Source: Gammaproteobacteria bacterium
GTDB lineage: Bacteria; Pseudomonadota; Gammaproteobacteria; Pseudomonadales; Halieaceae
Reading direction: 5' to 3'
Length of the DNA: 64,000 bases
NCBI GenBank assembly: GCA_030427485.1
Contig: JAUICG010000015.1
Coordinates: 58,853 to 122,852 of the forward strand
Part shown: in pieces, positions 7,651 through 16,831 of the stretch
How the letters are laid out: each line of letters starts with the position of its first letter
How positions within the stretch are numbered: position 1 is the stretch's first letter
The notes under the pieces: generated by a model
What the model saw: only the letters and a program-made list of their open reading frames with translations
Database searches by the model: none
What the model was told of the DNA's origin: nothing
Translations under genes and position numbers: made by a program

Positions 7651-10110
7651 ATGACCAGATTACGTGATCAGCGGGCGATTACCGCCCTGCTTGTACTCGG
7701 CGCACAAAGCGCTGTACCCGCGCTGGCCCAGCAACCGGGCCCGCCCCCCGGACCGAATGTCCTGCTGCTTGAGGAGGTTGTGGTCAACGCTCGGCGCCGC
7801 GAGGAGCTGCTGCAGGACGTGCCGATCTCCATCACGGTGTTCAACCAGCAACAACTGGACAACGAGAATGTGGTCAACGCCAGTGACCTGGCGACCTACA
7901 CCACCTCGCTCTCCGTCAACCAGCGTTTCGGCGGCGAGAATACCTCGTTCGCGATTCGCGGCTTCACCCAGGAACTGCGCACCACCGCATCTGTCGGTAC
8001 CTACTTTGCGGAAGTGGTCGCACCGCGCGGCGCCAATGCGCAGACCTCCGGTGACGGCGCCGGGCCGGGCTCATTCTTCGATCTTGAAAATGTGCAGGTG
8101 TTGAAAGGCCCGCAGGGCACCCTGTTCGGTCGCAACACCACCGGTGGTGCGGTGCTGATCACGCCGAAGCGCCCGACCGACGAACTCGAAGGCTACCTGG
8201 AGGGCTCCGCCGGCAATTACGACATGTACCGCAGCCAGGGCGTGATCAATATTCCGGCGGGAGACCGCGTGCGCCTGCGCTTCGGCATCGACCAGCAGAA
8301 GCGCGACGGCTTCCTGGACAACACGACCGATGTCGGCCCCTCGGACTTCGCCGATGTCGACTATGTCGCGGGCCGGGCAAGCATGGTGATCGATATCACC
8401 GACACCCTGTCGAACTACACGGTGGGCACTTACACCGACTCCAAAACCAGCGGCCAACCCTCCACGCTGATCGACTGCAACACCAGCGGTGGCGGACTGC
8501 TGTCCAGCTTTTACGTACCGGATTGCCAGGCGCAACTTGCGCGGCAGCGGGCCAACGGGCAAACCGATTTCTACGACATGGCCAACAACGTACCGTTCGC
8601 CGGGCTGAAGATCGAGCAGTGGCAGGTGATCAACCATACAGATTGGGAAATCACCGACGATATCGTGCTGCGCAATATCATGTCCTACGCGAACCTCGAG
8701 ACGAAAAATGCCGCCGACCTGTTCGGCCTCGACTTCCCGCAACCCGACGGCAGCCAACGCGTGTTCGCGATGTCCGGCGTCAGGCCCGGCCTCACCACCA
8801 CCAACCAGGACAGCCTGGTGGAGGAATTGCAGATACAGGGGAGTTCTTTCGACGACGCTTTGACCTGGCAGGGGGGACTCTACTACGAGAACAGCGAACC
8901 CAAGGGCAATAGCGGTGCACAGAACGCCACGCAGATTTTCTGCGATGTCGGGACACTCAACACCGACAACCCGCAGGATATGCGCTGCGATGCACAGTTC
9001 GCCCTGTCCAGTGTCAGCAACAGCATCGAGGGCGTGGAGTACGACAACCGCGCGATCTACTCGCAAGCGACCTACGATATCAATGACCGGCTCAGCGTCA
9101 CCGGTGGGTTGCGCTATACATGGGACAAAACCAAAGGCACCCAGCAGGGCGTCAACTACAAGTTCGACAGTGACGGTGTGCTGGAACCGCCGGAAGCGGT
9201 CCCGGCTGCGCCGCTGGTGAAGATGAAGCAGCAGAGCGACAAACCCACGTGGGTCACCGATATCAGCTACAAGCCGACGGTGGACGTGCTGCTGTACGCC
9301 AAGTATGCACGAGGCTACCGCCAGGGCGGGGTCAACCCGGCGGGGCAGCACCCTGCCCCCGGCACCGACGACAGCGTGCGCATCGACATTCACGGGCCGG
9401 AGCGCGTGGACACCTATGAAATAGGCGCCAAGACCAGCTTCGACGGCTATGAAGGCCGTCTCCCCGGTACATTCAATATCGCCGCTTTTTACAACGATTT
9501 CCGCGACCAGCAACTGCAAAACGGCATTTTCACGACGCAGGGCGCCGGTTCCACCGCGATTGTGAACGCCGGCAAGTCACGGATCTGGGGCGTGGAACTC
9601 GAGGGTACCGTCTCGCCCACCGACAGGCTCCAGTTCAGCGTTGCCTACACCTACCTGAATACCGAGGTACTGGAACTGGACGATGTCTCGGCATTGATCG
9701 CCTCCACCGGCGCGCTGGCCTCGGCGCTTTCCACCTCCGAGGGCGAGGAACTGCCCTACTCACCGAAACATCAGGCGGTGGCATCGGCCCGCTATCTCGC
9801 GCCGGTACCCGCAGAGTATGGCGATGTCACGCTCGGCGCGACCTACGTGTACTACAGCGACCAGTTGGCGGTGTCCGAATCCGCGAGCCCCAACTACTAT
9901 GAGCTCGACAGCTACAAGCTGGTCAATTTCAACCTGAACTGGGACGGCATCGGCGGCAGCGCGTTCGACGCCTCGCTGTTCGTGACCAACACGTTCAACG
10001 AGAAGTACCAGGTGTATCTCGCCGGCCTGTGGAGTGTCACCGGTTTCGAGAGTGCCATGACCGGCCAACCGCGCATGTACGGCGCCGGGCTACGGTACAA
10101 CTTCAGGTAG
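7651..10110 (+). CDS. TonB-dependent outer-membrane receptor
   Basis: An 819-aa TonB-dependent receptor. A signal peptide ends about at ALAQQ (residue 27); the TonB-box-like stretch EEVVVNARRREE is followed by a plug domain with VQVLKGPQGTLFGRNTTGGAV, and then the beta-barrel, ending in an aromatic residue (RYNF plus Arg). It belongs to the broad group common in degraders of lipophilic or aromatic compounds rather than to a recognisable siderophore type. The P450 gene begins 2 nt after its stop, so uptake and hydroxylation are co-expressed, and the upstream dyad ties it to the TetR regulon. The substrate is unknown. Confidence 0.95.
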   Translation: MTRLRDQRAITALLVLGAQSAVPALAQQPGPPPGPNVLLLEEVVVNARRREELLQDVPISITVFNQQQLDNENVVNASDLATYTTSLSVNQRFGGENTSFAIRGFTQELRTTASVGTYFAEVVAPRGANAQTSGDGAGPGSFFDLENVQVLKGPQGTLFGRNTTGGAVLITPKRPTDELEGYLEGSAGNYDMYRSQGVINIPAGDRVRLRFGIDQQKRDGFLDNTTDVGPSDFADVDYVAGRASMVIDITDTLSNYTVGTYTDSKTSGQPSTLIDCNTSGGGLLSSFYVPDCQAQLARQRANGQTDFYDMANNVPFAGLKIEQWQVINHTDWEITDDIVLRNIMSYANLETKNAADLFGLDFPQPDGSQRVFAMSGVRPGLTTTNQDSLVEELQIQGSSFDDALTWQGGLYYENSEPKGNSGAQNATQIFCDVGTLNTDNPQDMRCDAQFALSSVSNSIEGVEYDNRAIYSQATYDINDRLSVTGGLRYTWDKTKGTQQGVNYKFDSDGVLEPPEAVPAAPLVKMKQQSDKPTWVTDISYKPTVDVLLYAKYARGYRQGGVNPAGQHPAPGTDDSVRIDIHGPERVDTYEIGAKTSFDGYEGRLPGTFNIAAFYNDFRDQQLQNGIFTTQGAGSTAIVNAGKSRIWGVELEGTVSPTDRLQFSVAYTYLNTEVLELDDVSALIASTGALASALSTSEGEELPYSPKHQAVASARYLAPVPAEYGDVTLGATYVYYSDQLAVSESASPNYYELDSYKLVNFNLNWDGIGGSAFDASLFVTNTFNEKYQVYLAGLWSVTGFESAMTGQPRMYGAGLRYNFR

Positions 10111-10112
10111 AT

Positions 10113-11321
10113 ATGCAAATGACTGACAGCCCGACCGTTGCATGCCCCGCGCACAACAACACCGACCAGCGCAAATCGGCAGCGATCGCGATCGCCAACA
10201 CGCAGCCGGATGAGGGAGCCCACTGGGTAAAGCGCCCGTCACCGGCGCGCAAAATCCTGCGCAGCAAGGAAGCGCGCCAGGCCGGCGCCAGCGCCGATTT
10301 AGTCAAGTTCAAAAATCCCGAGCATGCGCCGGTGTTCTTTCTCGATGGCGTCGACCACTTCAACAAGCGGCGCAAGACGCAGCGTTTCCTGTCACCCACG
10401 GCGATTAACAACCAACACTTCGCTGTGATGACCAAAGTGTCGGAAGACCTGCTGCGGCAGTTTCGCGCCGACGGCAGGGCGAAGCTCGAAGACCTGAGTT
10501 TTTCACTGGCGATTGAAGTCGTCGGCGAGATACTCGGCCTGACCAACAGTGACCGGGCAGCACGCGCGCGGCGCATCCAGCGAGTATTGAAAGCCAGTAT
10601 CGCCAACGCAGGCAGCTCGAAACTCAGCCGCGCCTGGCTGAACCTCGCGCGTGCCTGGCGCCTGGGTATATTCTTCCTCGCCGACGTGCGCCCGGCGATC
10701 AACGCGCGCAAGCACGCGCCGAAGGACGACGCAATCTCGGTCTACCTCGAAGAGAAATACAGCTACTTCGCCATCGTCATCGAGTGCCTGACCTACGGCA
10801 CCGCGGGCATGCTGACGACGCGCGAGTTTATCGTAATGGCGGCGTGGTACCTGTTTGAAAACGCGGCCTTGCGCGAGCGCTTCCTCGCCGGTGACGCCAA
10901 CGACCAGCTCGCAGTGCTGATGGAAATTTTGCGGCTGGAGCCGGTCGCGGCGATGATCCACCGCCGTGTGCACGAGCCGGTGGAAGGCGTCGCGGAACAG
11001 CCGCTGCCGGCCGGCGAGAAATACGGCATCGACATCCGCGCAGCAAACGTGGACGAGGAACTGGCCGGCGAATGTCCTTTCGCGGTGGACCCGGACCGGG
11101 CAAAGCGCCAGCAGGACCAGGGTCGCTACCTCAGCTTCGGTGACGGCCCCCACACCTGCCCCGGCTGGCAGGTGGCGCTGCACGAGACGAGGATCTTCCT
11201 GCAACAGCTGTTCCAGGTGCCGGGCATCAAACTCGAGCGCGAGCCCGACATAAGCTGGAACACGCAGCTTGGCAGCTACGAATTGCGCAACGCGGAGATT
11301 AGCTGTACGTCATCCATCTGA
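10113..11321 (+). CDS. Cytochrome P450
   Basis: A 402-aa P450. The haem loop is FGDGPHTCPG and the K-helix ExxR is EILR. In the I-helix the signature reads AGMLTT, so the conserved acidic residue is Leu. The first 50 residues are low in recognisable motifs. The start is ATG at 10113 or 10119, 2 or 8 nt after the TonB receptor stop; AGG in the receptor stop region could serve either, and I chose the first. The gene forms a two-gene operon with the receptor. Only the fold-defining motifs match the P450 at 3143-4432; overall the two are distant. Confidence 0.88.
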   Translation: MQMTDSPTVACPAHNNTDQRKSAAIAIANTQPDEGAHWVKRPSPARKILRSKEARQAGASADLVKFKNPEHAPVFFLDGVDHFNKRRKTQRFLSPTAINNQHFAVMTKVSEDLLRQFRADGRAKLEDLSFSLAIEVVGEILGLTNSDRAARARRIQRVLKASIANAGSSKLSRAWLNLARAWRLGIFFLADVRPAINARKHAPKDDAISVYLEEKYSYFAIVIECLTYGTAGMLTTREFIVMAAWYLFENAALRERFLAGDANDQLAVLMEILRLEPVAAMIHRRVHEPVEGVAEQPLPAGEKYGIDIRAANVDEELAGECPFAVDPDRAKRQQDQGRYLSFGDGPHTCPGWQVALHETRIFLQQLFQVPGIKLEREPDISWNTQLGSYELRNAEISCTSSI

Positions 11322-11331
11322 GCCGAATTGT

Positions 11332-12147
11332 TCAATTCATCGGCTCCTCACCGGCCAGCACAGTGCGGTGCATCAGGCGGCCGCTGTCTTCCGGGTACGG
11401 CAGCGCGCGGTGCATGGTCCCGGTATTGCTCCAGATCAGCAGGTCGCCGGGCTGCCATTCGTGGCGGTACACGAAGCGCGGCTGCGTCGACCAGTCGCGC
11501 AGGCGTGCCAACAGGGCGCGGCTCTGCTCAACGGGCAGGCCGACGACATAATCCGCGGTTGCGCCCAGCAACAGTGATTTGCGCCCGGATTTATGCGTCC
11601 ACACCAGCGGGCAGGTATGGCCCGGCGACTGCTGCCAGAACGCAATTTCCTCGTAGCTCATCTCGGGCCGCACGTAGTACTGCGAGCGCTCGGCGCTGTG
11701 CACCACGCGCAGGTCCGCGATAGCGCGCTTGTCCTCATCGGGCAACTCCTCGTAGGCGGTATAGGTATTGCAGAATTCGGTCTGCCCGCCGACATCGGAC
11801 AGGCTGATGGCCCGCAGTATGCCCGCCAGGTTGGGATACGGCTGCAGCGAGCCGTCGAAATGCCAGAACAGCGAGCCTTTCAGGTAATCCGCACGCTGGT
11901 TCACGCCGCGGTCCAGCGACACCTTGTAGACACCGCCCTCGCCTTCACTCTCCACGATGTTGCCCAGCGTCTTCGCGATCAGTACCTGCTGTTCGTCGCT
12001 GATATCGAGTCCGCGAAAGAAAATAATGCCGCGCCGCTCGAGGATCGCCCGAATGTTCTGCGCCTCGGTGCCGTTCACCAGGGTCGCGACATCGGTGCGG
12101 ATTTCGCTGCCGACATGGGTTGTAAGATCGATAACCTGCAATGCCAT
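11332..12147 (-). CDS. TauD/TfdA-family 2-oxoglutarate dioxygenase
   Basis: A 271-aa Fe(II)/2-oxoglutarate dioxygenase. The first iron ligands are His96-x-Asp98 in FWHFDGS and the distal His is probably His260 in LMHRTV, near an Arg that can bind 2-oxoglutarate. ATG at 12147 is preferred over upstream starts because GAGGAGC lies about 8 nt before it, overlapping the end of the preceding small gene. It is the last gene of the Rieske-small protein-TauD operon and convergent with the P450 gene (10 nt apart). It should hydroxylate, or oxidatively cleave, a small organic acid; the substrate is not evident. Confidence 0.9.
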   Translation of the reverse strand: MALQVIDLTTHVGSEIRTDVATLVNGTEAQNIRAILERRGIIFFRGLDISDEQQVLIAKTLGNIVESEGEGGVYKVSLDRGVNQRADYLKGSLFWHFDGSLQPYPNLAGILRAISLSDVGGQTEFCNTYTAYEELPDEDKRAIADLRVVHSAERSQYYVRPEMSYEEIAFWQQSPGHTCPLVWTHKSGRKSLLLGATADYVVGLPVEQSRALLARLRDWSTQPRFVYRHEWQPGDLLIWSNTGTMHRALPYPEDSGRLMHRTVLAGEEPMN

Positions 12148-12158
12148 AAGCAAGCTCC

Positions 12159-12494
12159 TCATGATAGCCGCGTCAGGATCGTGGTCGCGGAATGCTTCAC
12201 GCGCGGTTGCTTCCACACCTCCACCGCCATCGCGACCGTGATCAGTGAATAGACCAGGTTGCGCAGGTTGGCGGCGTCTTCCGGCAACGGCAGTTGGTAA
12301 TCGAACTGGTCGATGTAATCGATGGCCTCCCTGCCGCGCGGAAACATCTGGTCGTAGAACGCCTGCAGCTCGGCCATGGTGCTGTTGACGCGCTTCAGAT
12401 AGCGTTCGTGACCATCTTCAATGGCCCACTCCGCGACGAGGTGCTCCAGGTCGGCGAAGGCAGGCGGCAGTTGGGCCTGCAAGGGTGCGCTCAT
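12159..12494 (-). CDS. Small protein of unknown function between Rieske and TauD genes
   Basis: I do not recognise this 111-aa protein. It is predicted helical and acidic in its first half (LEHLVAEWAIEDGHERYLKR), with a PRGREAIDYIDQ segment and a hydrophobic helix (LVYSLITVAMAVEVW) near residue 90. It has no Cys, so it is not a ferredoxin. Its start overlaps the Rieske alpha stop by 4 nt (ATGA) and its stop sits 11 nt before the TauD start, so it is very likely a real gene translated with them. It might be an accessory or small subunit of the oxygenase, but it lacks the NTF2-like look of a beta subunit. Confidence 0.75.
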   Translation of the reverse strand: MSAPLQAQLPPAFADLEHLVAEWAIEDGHERYLKRVNSTMAELQAFYDQMFPRGREAIDYIDQFDYQLPLPEDAANLRNLVYSLITVAMAVEVWKQPRVKHSATTILTRLS

Positions 12495-13771
12495 CCCGTG
12501 GCGCCCTTCTGTCGCTCGCCTGCAGCCACCCAGTCCTGCACGGTTTTATGCAGGTGGCGCACGAGAATCTCCTCGTCATTGACATGGAACTCCCGAATCG
12601 CCTGGCTATTCAGCATGGCCTGCATGCCCTCCAGCGGGCTGGCGTCCTCCAGCACGATATCGTTGAGGAAGGACACCGTCAGCTCCTGTGCGATACGCTC
12701 CCTGTGCGTGGTCGGGGGCCGGAAGAACATCTCCACCTCCACGATGTGCGAGTGCGGCCCGGTCGGCCAGTGCGCGTGGGTCGTGTAGCCGGAGGAGGAG
12801 AAGATCACCACGAAATTCGGGAAAAACTGGAACGAATCGAATCCGTAACTCTCCGAGCGTGTCGGATTGAGGCCCCTGGGCAGCGGGCCGATATCGACCT
12901 TTTTGTTCCACGGGCCGGCCGGACTGGATTCGGTCAGGCACTCGATCGGTCGCGAGTACGGCGTCTGTTTCGACGGTTCGCCGGCAAACGAGAACATGCG
13001 GTGCGGGCCCTTGAGCTGGAACGCCAGCGCGTCTGTGTAGGGATTGGCCTTGTCGAGCCTGGCGATCTCGGTCAGCGCGCCGAACGAGCCGGCGTGCAGG
13101 TAGGGCCCGTGGTAGCTCTCGGCGAAGCCGTCCATGAAGATCTTCCAGTTGCACTGCAGTTCCGCCTGGAAGCGGTAGACCTGGTGCGGACCGGCGAACG
13201 GGTAGCCCTCGAGGTCATGCGCGAATTCGCCGAGGAAATCCCGCACCGATTCGGTATTCTGCGGATCCAGGTTGATGAAAATAAAGCCTTCCCAGACTTC
13301 ACACTGGATCGCAGCCAACGCGCAGTTCGCTTTATCGAAATCCAGCAGAAGGTCCTCGCGTGAAGCCTTGATCAGCTTCCCTTCGAGGTCATAGCGCCAC
13401 CCGTGGAAGCGGCAATACAGGACCGGCGCCGTGCCCCGGGTCTCCCTGAACGGGTCATCCTGCCACAACAGTTTGTTGCCGCGGTGCGGGCAAACGTTGT
13501 GAAAAGCGCGCACCACGTCGTCCTTGCCGCGCACCAGTATGACCGAGGTATTGAGCGCGGCGAACTCGCGCGTGAAATAGCTGCCCGGGCCCGGCAGTTG
13601 TTCGACGCGCCCGACGTACAGCCAGGTCTTCCTGAAGACGTGCTCGATTTCCTGGCGGTAGAACGCTTCCGATACGCAGTCATCGAACGACACCGGTCCG
13701 CGGCCGAGTTCGGGATAGGCATCGTGCCAGTACCCGCTCTCCGGTTTGGTGACCAGTGGCTGTTGGCTCAT
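12491..13771 (-). CDS. Rieske aromatic-ring-hydroxylating oxygenase, alpha subunit
   Basis: A 426-aa Rieske non-haem iron oxygenase. The [2Fe-2S] ligands are in CPHRG (about residue 93) and CRFHGWRY (about 119). The mononuclear iron site is DGFAESYHGPYLH (His-x4-His), in the place of the usual family pattern. The start at 13771 has a strong GGAGAGGAGG region upstream. No classical beta subunit follows; the next gene is an unrecognised 111-aa protein and then a TauD dioxygenase. A TetR gene lies 76 nt upstream on the same strand. Reductase components are not encoded nearby. Confidence 0.93.
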   Translation of the reverse strand: MSQQPLVTKPESGYWHDAYPELGRGPVSFDDCVSEAFYRQEIEHVFRKTWLYVGRVEQLPGPGSYFTREFAALNTSVILVRGKDDVVRAFHNVCPHRGNKLLWQDDPFRETRGTAPVLYCRFHGWRYDLEGKLIKASREDLLLDFDKANCALAAIQCEVWEGFIFINLDPQNTESVRDFLGEFAHDLEGYPFAGPHQVYRFQAELQCNWKIFMDGFAESYHGPYLHAGSFGALTEIARLDKANPYTDALAFQLKGPHRMFSFAGEPSKQTPYSRPIECLTESSPAGPWNKKVDIGPLPRGLNPTRSESYGFDSFQFFPNFVVIFSSSGYTTHAHWPTGPHSHIVEVEMFFRPPTTHRERIAQELTVSFLNDIVLEDASPLEGMQAMLNSQAIREFHVNDEEILVRHLHKTVQDWVAAGERQKGATG

Positions 13772-13847
13772 CGTGACCTCCTCTCCTGGATTGTTATTCG
13801 GGGTTTGGTCTGCATGGCTGTCGCTCGAGCCTCACACCGGAGACAAA

Positions 13848-14468
13848 CTACTTTACGAGCAATGTGTAGATCATCTCGGCGATCCCGGCGCTGAGCTTTT
13901 TGCGCGTCTGCCGGGTCGCGCCGGTGATACCGATATCGTGCTGCGCGGCGAGCCCGCCCATCGCCGCGTGGATCGCCACCGCGATCTGCTGCGGGTACTC
14001 CAGTTCCGGGTTCAGTTTCGCGATCTTGTTGCCGAGTTTCTGCAGCAGCGTGCGGGTGGTCTCGATGCGCAGGTTCAGGAATCGGAGATTGCCCTGGTCG
14101 GCCTCGAGATTGCGCACGCGCAGCTCCACCCGGTACTTCTCCCACAGCTCGTTGTAGATCTCGACGAACTTCTTCACCTGCTCCCTGGCGTTGTCCCTGG
14201 TCCACTCGGCATCGAGCACGGCATGCAGTTCACCGAGATCGAGGGCCGCCGCCTCGACGCAGGCGTACAGCACTTCCTCGACATCCTTGAAGTACACGTA
14301 GAACGTGGCATTGGAGAGCTCCGCCTCGCTGGCGATCTCGGAAACGCTGAGGTCCTTGTAGGATGAGGTCTTGAGCAATTCCAGCGCCGCGTCCATCACG
14401 CGTTTGCGGGTGTCCCGGCCCTTGCGCCCCATTTTCTGGCCGAGCAGGTTGCGTGTTTCAGGCGGCAC
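13848..14468 (-). CDS. TetR-family transcriptional regulator
   Basis: A 206-aa TetR regulator with N-terminal HTH (VSEIASEAELSNATFYVYFKD, about residues 41-61). It lies between two oxygenase operons on the same strand, 76 nt before the Rieske-TauD operon it probably controls. A TTGAC-N5-GTCAA dyad lies 17-31 nt before its start codon, so autoregulation is likely. It is not close to the TetR pair at 4.4-7.4 kb: the recognition helix reads NATFYVYF rather than KTTIYRRW. Confidence 0.9.
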   Translation of the reverse strand: MPPETRNLLGQKMGRKGRDTRKRVMDAALELLKTSSYKDLSVSEIASEAELSNATFYVYFKDVEEVLYACVEAAALDLGELHAVLDAEWTRDNAREQVKKFVEIYNELWEKYRVELRVRNLEADQGNLRFLNLRIETTRTLLQKLGNKIAKLNPELEYPQQIAVAIHAAMGGLAAQHDIGITGATRQTRKKLSAGIAEMIYTLLVK

Positions 14469-14484
14469 TGGCGTTTCCTGATAA

Positions 14485-14499
14485 TTGACGATGTGTCAA
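14485..14499. promoter_or_regulatory. Putative TetR operator, TTGAC-GATGT-GTCAA
   Basis: A perfect 5-5-5 inverted repeat lies immediately upstream of the TetR start codon at 14468, where it could block its own transcription. A related half-site arrangement (TTGAC-N5-GTCAG) is found in front of another TetR gene at 41620-41634. Confidence 0.5.
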
Positions 14500-14600
14500 G
14501 GTATCGCAAATCCCCGGCGACTTCAATTTCGCACTGTCGGAATCGACCGGGAGAAGCTGGCCCACGTCCTGTATACCGCAATGGCGGACCGCCTCACCGC

Positions 14601-15530
14601 TCATGCTTCAGCGTCCCGGGTAAACTCCAGCACGATTTTGCCCGGCAGGCCGCCCGCCTCCAGCAGGCGGTGCGCCTCGGCCGCACGTTCCGCCGGCAGT
14701 CGACGCGCGACCGGAAAAGCAATCCGGCCACTGTATACCGCCGCGACAAGGGCAGCCAATTGCCGCGGGTCGGCGCGCAGCGCGATGAACTCGGGAGCGG
14801 ACGACAATCCGGCGGGATCGATCGGCGTGGTCGCCACCGTGCGGATGCGCCCCGCAGCCTGCAGGTGCCGGCACAGGGTCGCGATTTGGGGGCCGCCGAC
14901 GGTATCGGCCACATGATCGAACGCCGATCCGGAATACGGCTCGCCAATCACAATCACCTCCTGCGCGCCCAGCGACGTGGCAGTGGTGCGCTGGCTCTCC
15001 CGCACACCGGCGACGACATGTGCTCCCATGCGCAGCGCCGCCCATACCGCGAAGCGGCCCACCGCGCCACAGGCACCTGTGATCAACACGCGCTGGCCGG
15101 GCCGCGGGTCGACGAATTCCTCGATCAGTTGCAACCCGGTGAGCCCGGGCGTGGGTATAGCGGCGGCCAGCGCGATGTCCATATCCGCCGGGACTTTCGC
15201 GCAGGCATCCGGGGCCACGACAGCGAACTCGGCATAGCCGCCCTTGCTGCGGTGGTCTACCATGCCGACGACCCGGTCGCCGACGGCAAAGCCGGAAACG
15301 CCGTCGCCCAATGCGCATACCGTGCCCGCCACGTCGTATCCCAGCACCTGCGGGAACGTCAGCTCGGAGTACTGCCTGAGCATGCCGCTGCGCCACTTGA
15401 AATCCGCCGGGTTCACGCCGGCGGCCGCCACGGCGATCTTGATCTCGCCGGGTCCCGCCGCCGGTTCCTCCGCCTGCGCGAGGTGCAGCACTTCAGGCGG
15501 GCCGTATTTATCCTGGACGACGGCTTTCAT
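14601..15530 (-). CDS. Zinc-independent MDR oxidoreductase (quinone reductase-like)
   Basis: A 309-aa medium-chain dehydrogenase/reductase. It has GYDVAGTV early, GDRVVGM near residue 105, and a nucleotide-binding VLITGACGAVGRFAV segment near 150. It lacks the Cys/His catalytic zinc ligands, as expected for the quinone oxidoreductase/enoyl reductase branch, which uses NADPH to reduce activated double bonds or quinones. It starts 5 nt after the SRPBCC stop and ends the operon Rieske alpha-beta-SDR-SRPBCC-MDR. Reduction of a product made by ring hydroxylation is a reasonable guess. Confidence 0.9.
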   Translation of the reverse strand: MKAVVQDKYGPPEVLHLAQAEEPAAGPGEIKIAVAAAGVNPADFKWRSGMLRQYSELTFPQVLGYDVAGTVCALGDGVSGFAVGDRVVGMVDHRSKGGYAEFAVVAPDACAKVPADMDIALAAAIPTPGLTGLQLIEEFVDPRPGQRVLITGACGAVGRFAVWAALRMGAHVVAGVRESQRTTATSLGAQEVIVIGEPYSGSAFDHVADTVGGPQIATLCRHLQAAGRIRTVATTPIDPAGLSSAPEFIALRADPRQLAALVAAVYSGRIAFPVARRLPAERAAEAHRLLEAGGLPGKIVLEFTRDAEA

Positions 15531-15535
15531 CGCGT

Positions 15536-15952
15536 TCAGCCTTCAAGAAACGCGCAAACACTGTCCAGCAGGAAGTTCAGGTTGCGATCGGCGATGGCCT
15601 GCGCGTCCCCGGGCTTCATCTCACCGCGCGCGAACGCGCAACGCCAGGTGATCCGGGCGCCCTCGCCGGCCGGGGTTACGACAATGGTGCCGCGATAGTC
15701 CTGCAGGGTGAACAATTCACCCGGCGCTATCGTGTAGTGCAGTGTCATGGTTTGCGGATCGGCCGACAGCAGTGTCTCCTCCACTGGCGCCGCGCCGGGC
15801 ATGTACAGGAAGCGCGTGATCCCGCCGTCGTGTTCCCTGACTTCGGTCCGCTCGGGCCCGCGAATCCAGCGGGTATCGCCCCAGTCGGCCAGCAGTGCAT
15901 AGACTTCGGCTGCAGGAACCGGAAGGTCGCGCGATGCGCTGAAGTCGCTCAT
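15536..15952 (-). CDS. SRPBCC (START-like/polyketide cyclase) family protein
   Basis: A 138-aa single-domain protein of the helix-grip SRPBCC fold: an N-terminal strand (FSASRDLPVPAAEVYALLADW), central strands, and a long C-terminal helix (ALAIADRNLNFLLDSV type, seen here as AQAIADRNLNFLLDSV). Such proteins bind hydrophobic ligands in a deep cavity, and some are cyclases or dehydratases. It sits between SDR (17 nt upstream) and MDR (5 nt downstream) in the Rieske operon, so binding or transforming an intermediate of that pathway is likely. No specific function can be named. Confidence 0.88.
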   Translation of the reverse strand: MSDFSASRDLPVPAAEVYALLADWGDTRWIRGPERTEVREHDGGITRFLYMPGAAPVEETLLSADPQTMTLHYTIAPGELFTLQDYRGTIVVTPAGEGARITWRCAFARGEMKPGDAQAIADRNLNFLLDSVCAFLEG

Positions 15953-15969
15953 GGCTTCATCCTCCCGGT

Positions 15970-16809
15970 TCAGGCCTGTTGCTGGCTAAGGAAGGTGCCG
16001 ACGAAGCCCCCGTCGACCAGCAGGTCGCAGCCGCTGATGTAGGAAGCGTCTTTGGACACGAGGAACAACGCGGCGCCGGCAATTTCCTCCGGCAGGCCCT
16101 CGCGTTGCAGCGCGACCAGCGGGCGCATGCCCGCATAGGCCTCCTTGCCGGACTCGGCCTCCAGCTTGCCCATATCGGTGTCGATCAGGCCCGGGGAGAT
16201 CGACACCAGGCGCTTACCCTCCTTGCCCCAGATGATCGCATTTCGCCGCACCCAAGCCAGCAGCGCCCGCTTGGCATAGGCGTAGGCCATGCCCGAGTTG
16301 GCCATCGGCGTGCCCGGCAGCGCGGCGATGCGCTCCAGCAGGCCGGCGGCCAGCGGGTCGGCCAGCACCCCGTCGATGTCCGGATTCGGGGGCACCATGT
16401 GCCCGCTCATCGATGCGATGCAGACAGCCGCCGCCCCCGCAGCCATTGCCGGCCTCACCTGCTCGAGCAGGCTCACGGTGCCGATCAGGTCGACATCGAC
16501 GATGGTGTCCCAGGCCGCCATCGCCGGCGACAGCCCGAGGGTGTGGATAACGGCATCGAGTGCGGGACCTTTGCCAAGTTGCCCGGCAAAGGCCTGCACC
16601 GCAGCGGGATCGGACACGTCCAGCGCGTGAACGTCTACCGACAGGCCATCGCCCGCGCACTCCCGCGCCAGTGTCTGCAGCCGGTCTTCGCGCAGGTCGG
16701 TGAGCACGAGGTCGTAGCCGCGCCCGGCGGCGAGCCTGGCGCAGGCGCGGCCCATACCGCCGGTGGCGCCGGTGATCAGCAGCGTGGGACGTTCGGATTG
16801 TTTCTGCAT
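15970..16809 (-). CDS. SDR resembling 3-alpha-hydroxysteroid dehydrogenase/carbonyl reductase
   Basis: A 279-aa SDR with TGATGGMG (residues 14-21), a catalytic Ser at 133 or 135 (IASMSGHM) and Tyr176-x3-Lys180. The gap of about 40 residues between Ser and Tyr is much longer than the usual 12-13 and matches the insertion known from the Comamonas 3-alpha-HSD/carbonyl reductase group. NNAG is replaced by HTLG. It lies 22 nt after the Rieske beta gene, consistent with oxidising a cis-diol or hydroxyl product. Assigning steroids as substrates would go beyond the sequence. Confidence 0.88.
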   Translation of the reverse strand: MQKQSERPTLLITGATGGMGRACARLAAGRGYDLVLTDLREDRLQTLARECAGDGLSVDVHALDVSDPAAVQAFAGQLGKGPALDAVIHTLGLSPAMAAWDTIVDVDLIGTVSLLEQVRPAMAAGAAAVCIASMSGHMVPPNPDIDGVLADPLAAGLLERIAALPGTPMANSGMAYAYAKRALLAWVRRNAIIWGKEGKRLVSISPGLIDTDMGKLEAESGKEAYAGMRPLVALQREGLPEEIAGAALFLVSKDASYISGCDLLVDGGFVGTFLSQQQA

Positions 16810-16831
16810 GGAGTACCTTCGGTAGTCAGTG

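Noticed and set aside
8071..9519. Long minus-strand open frame (482 aa) opposite the TonB receptor
   Set aside because: It is antisense to a clear receptor gene with signal peptide, plug and barrel; the frame is open because of GC-rich third positions and shows no family motif.
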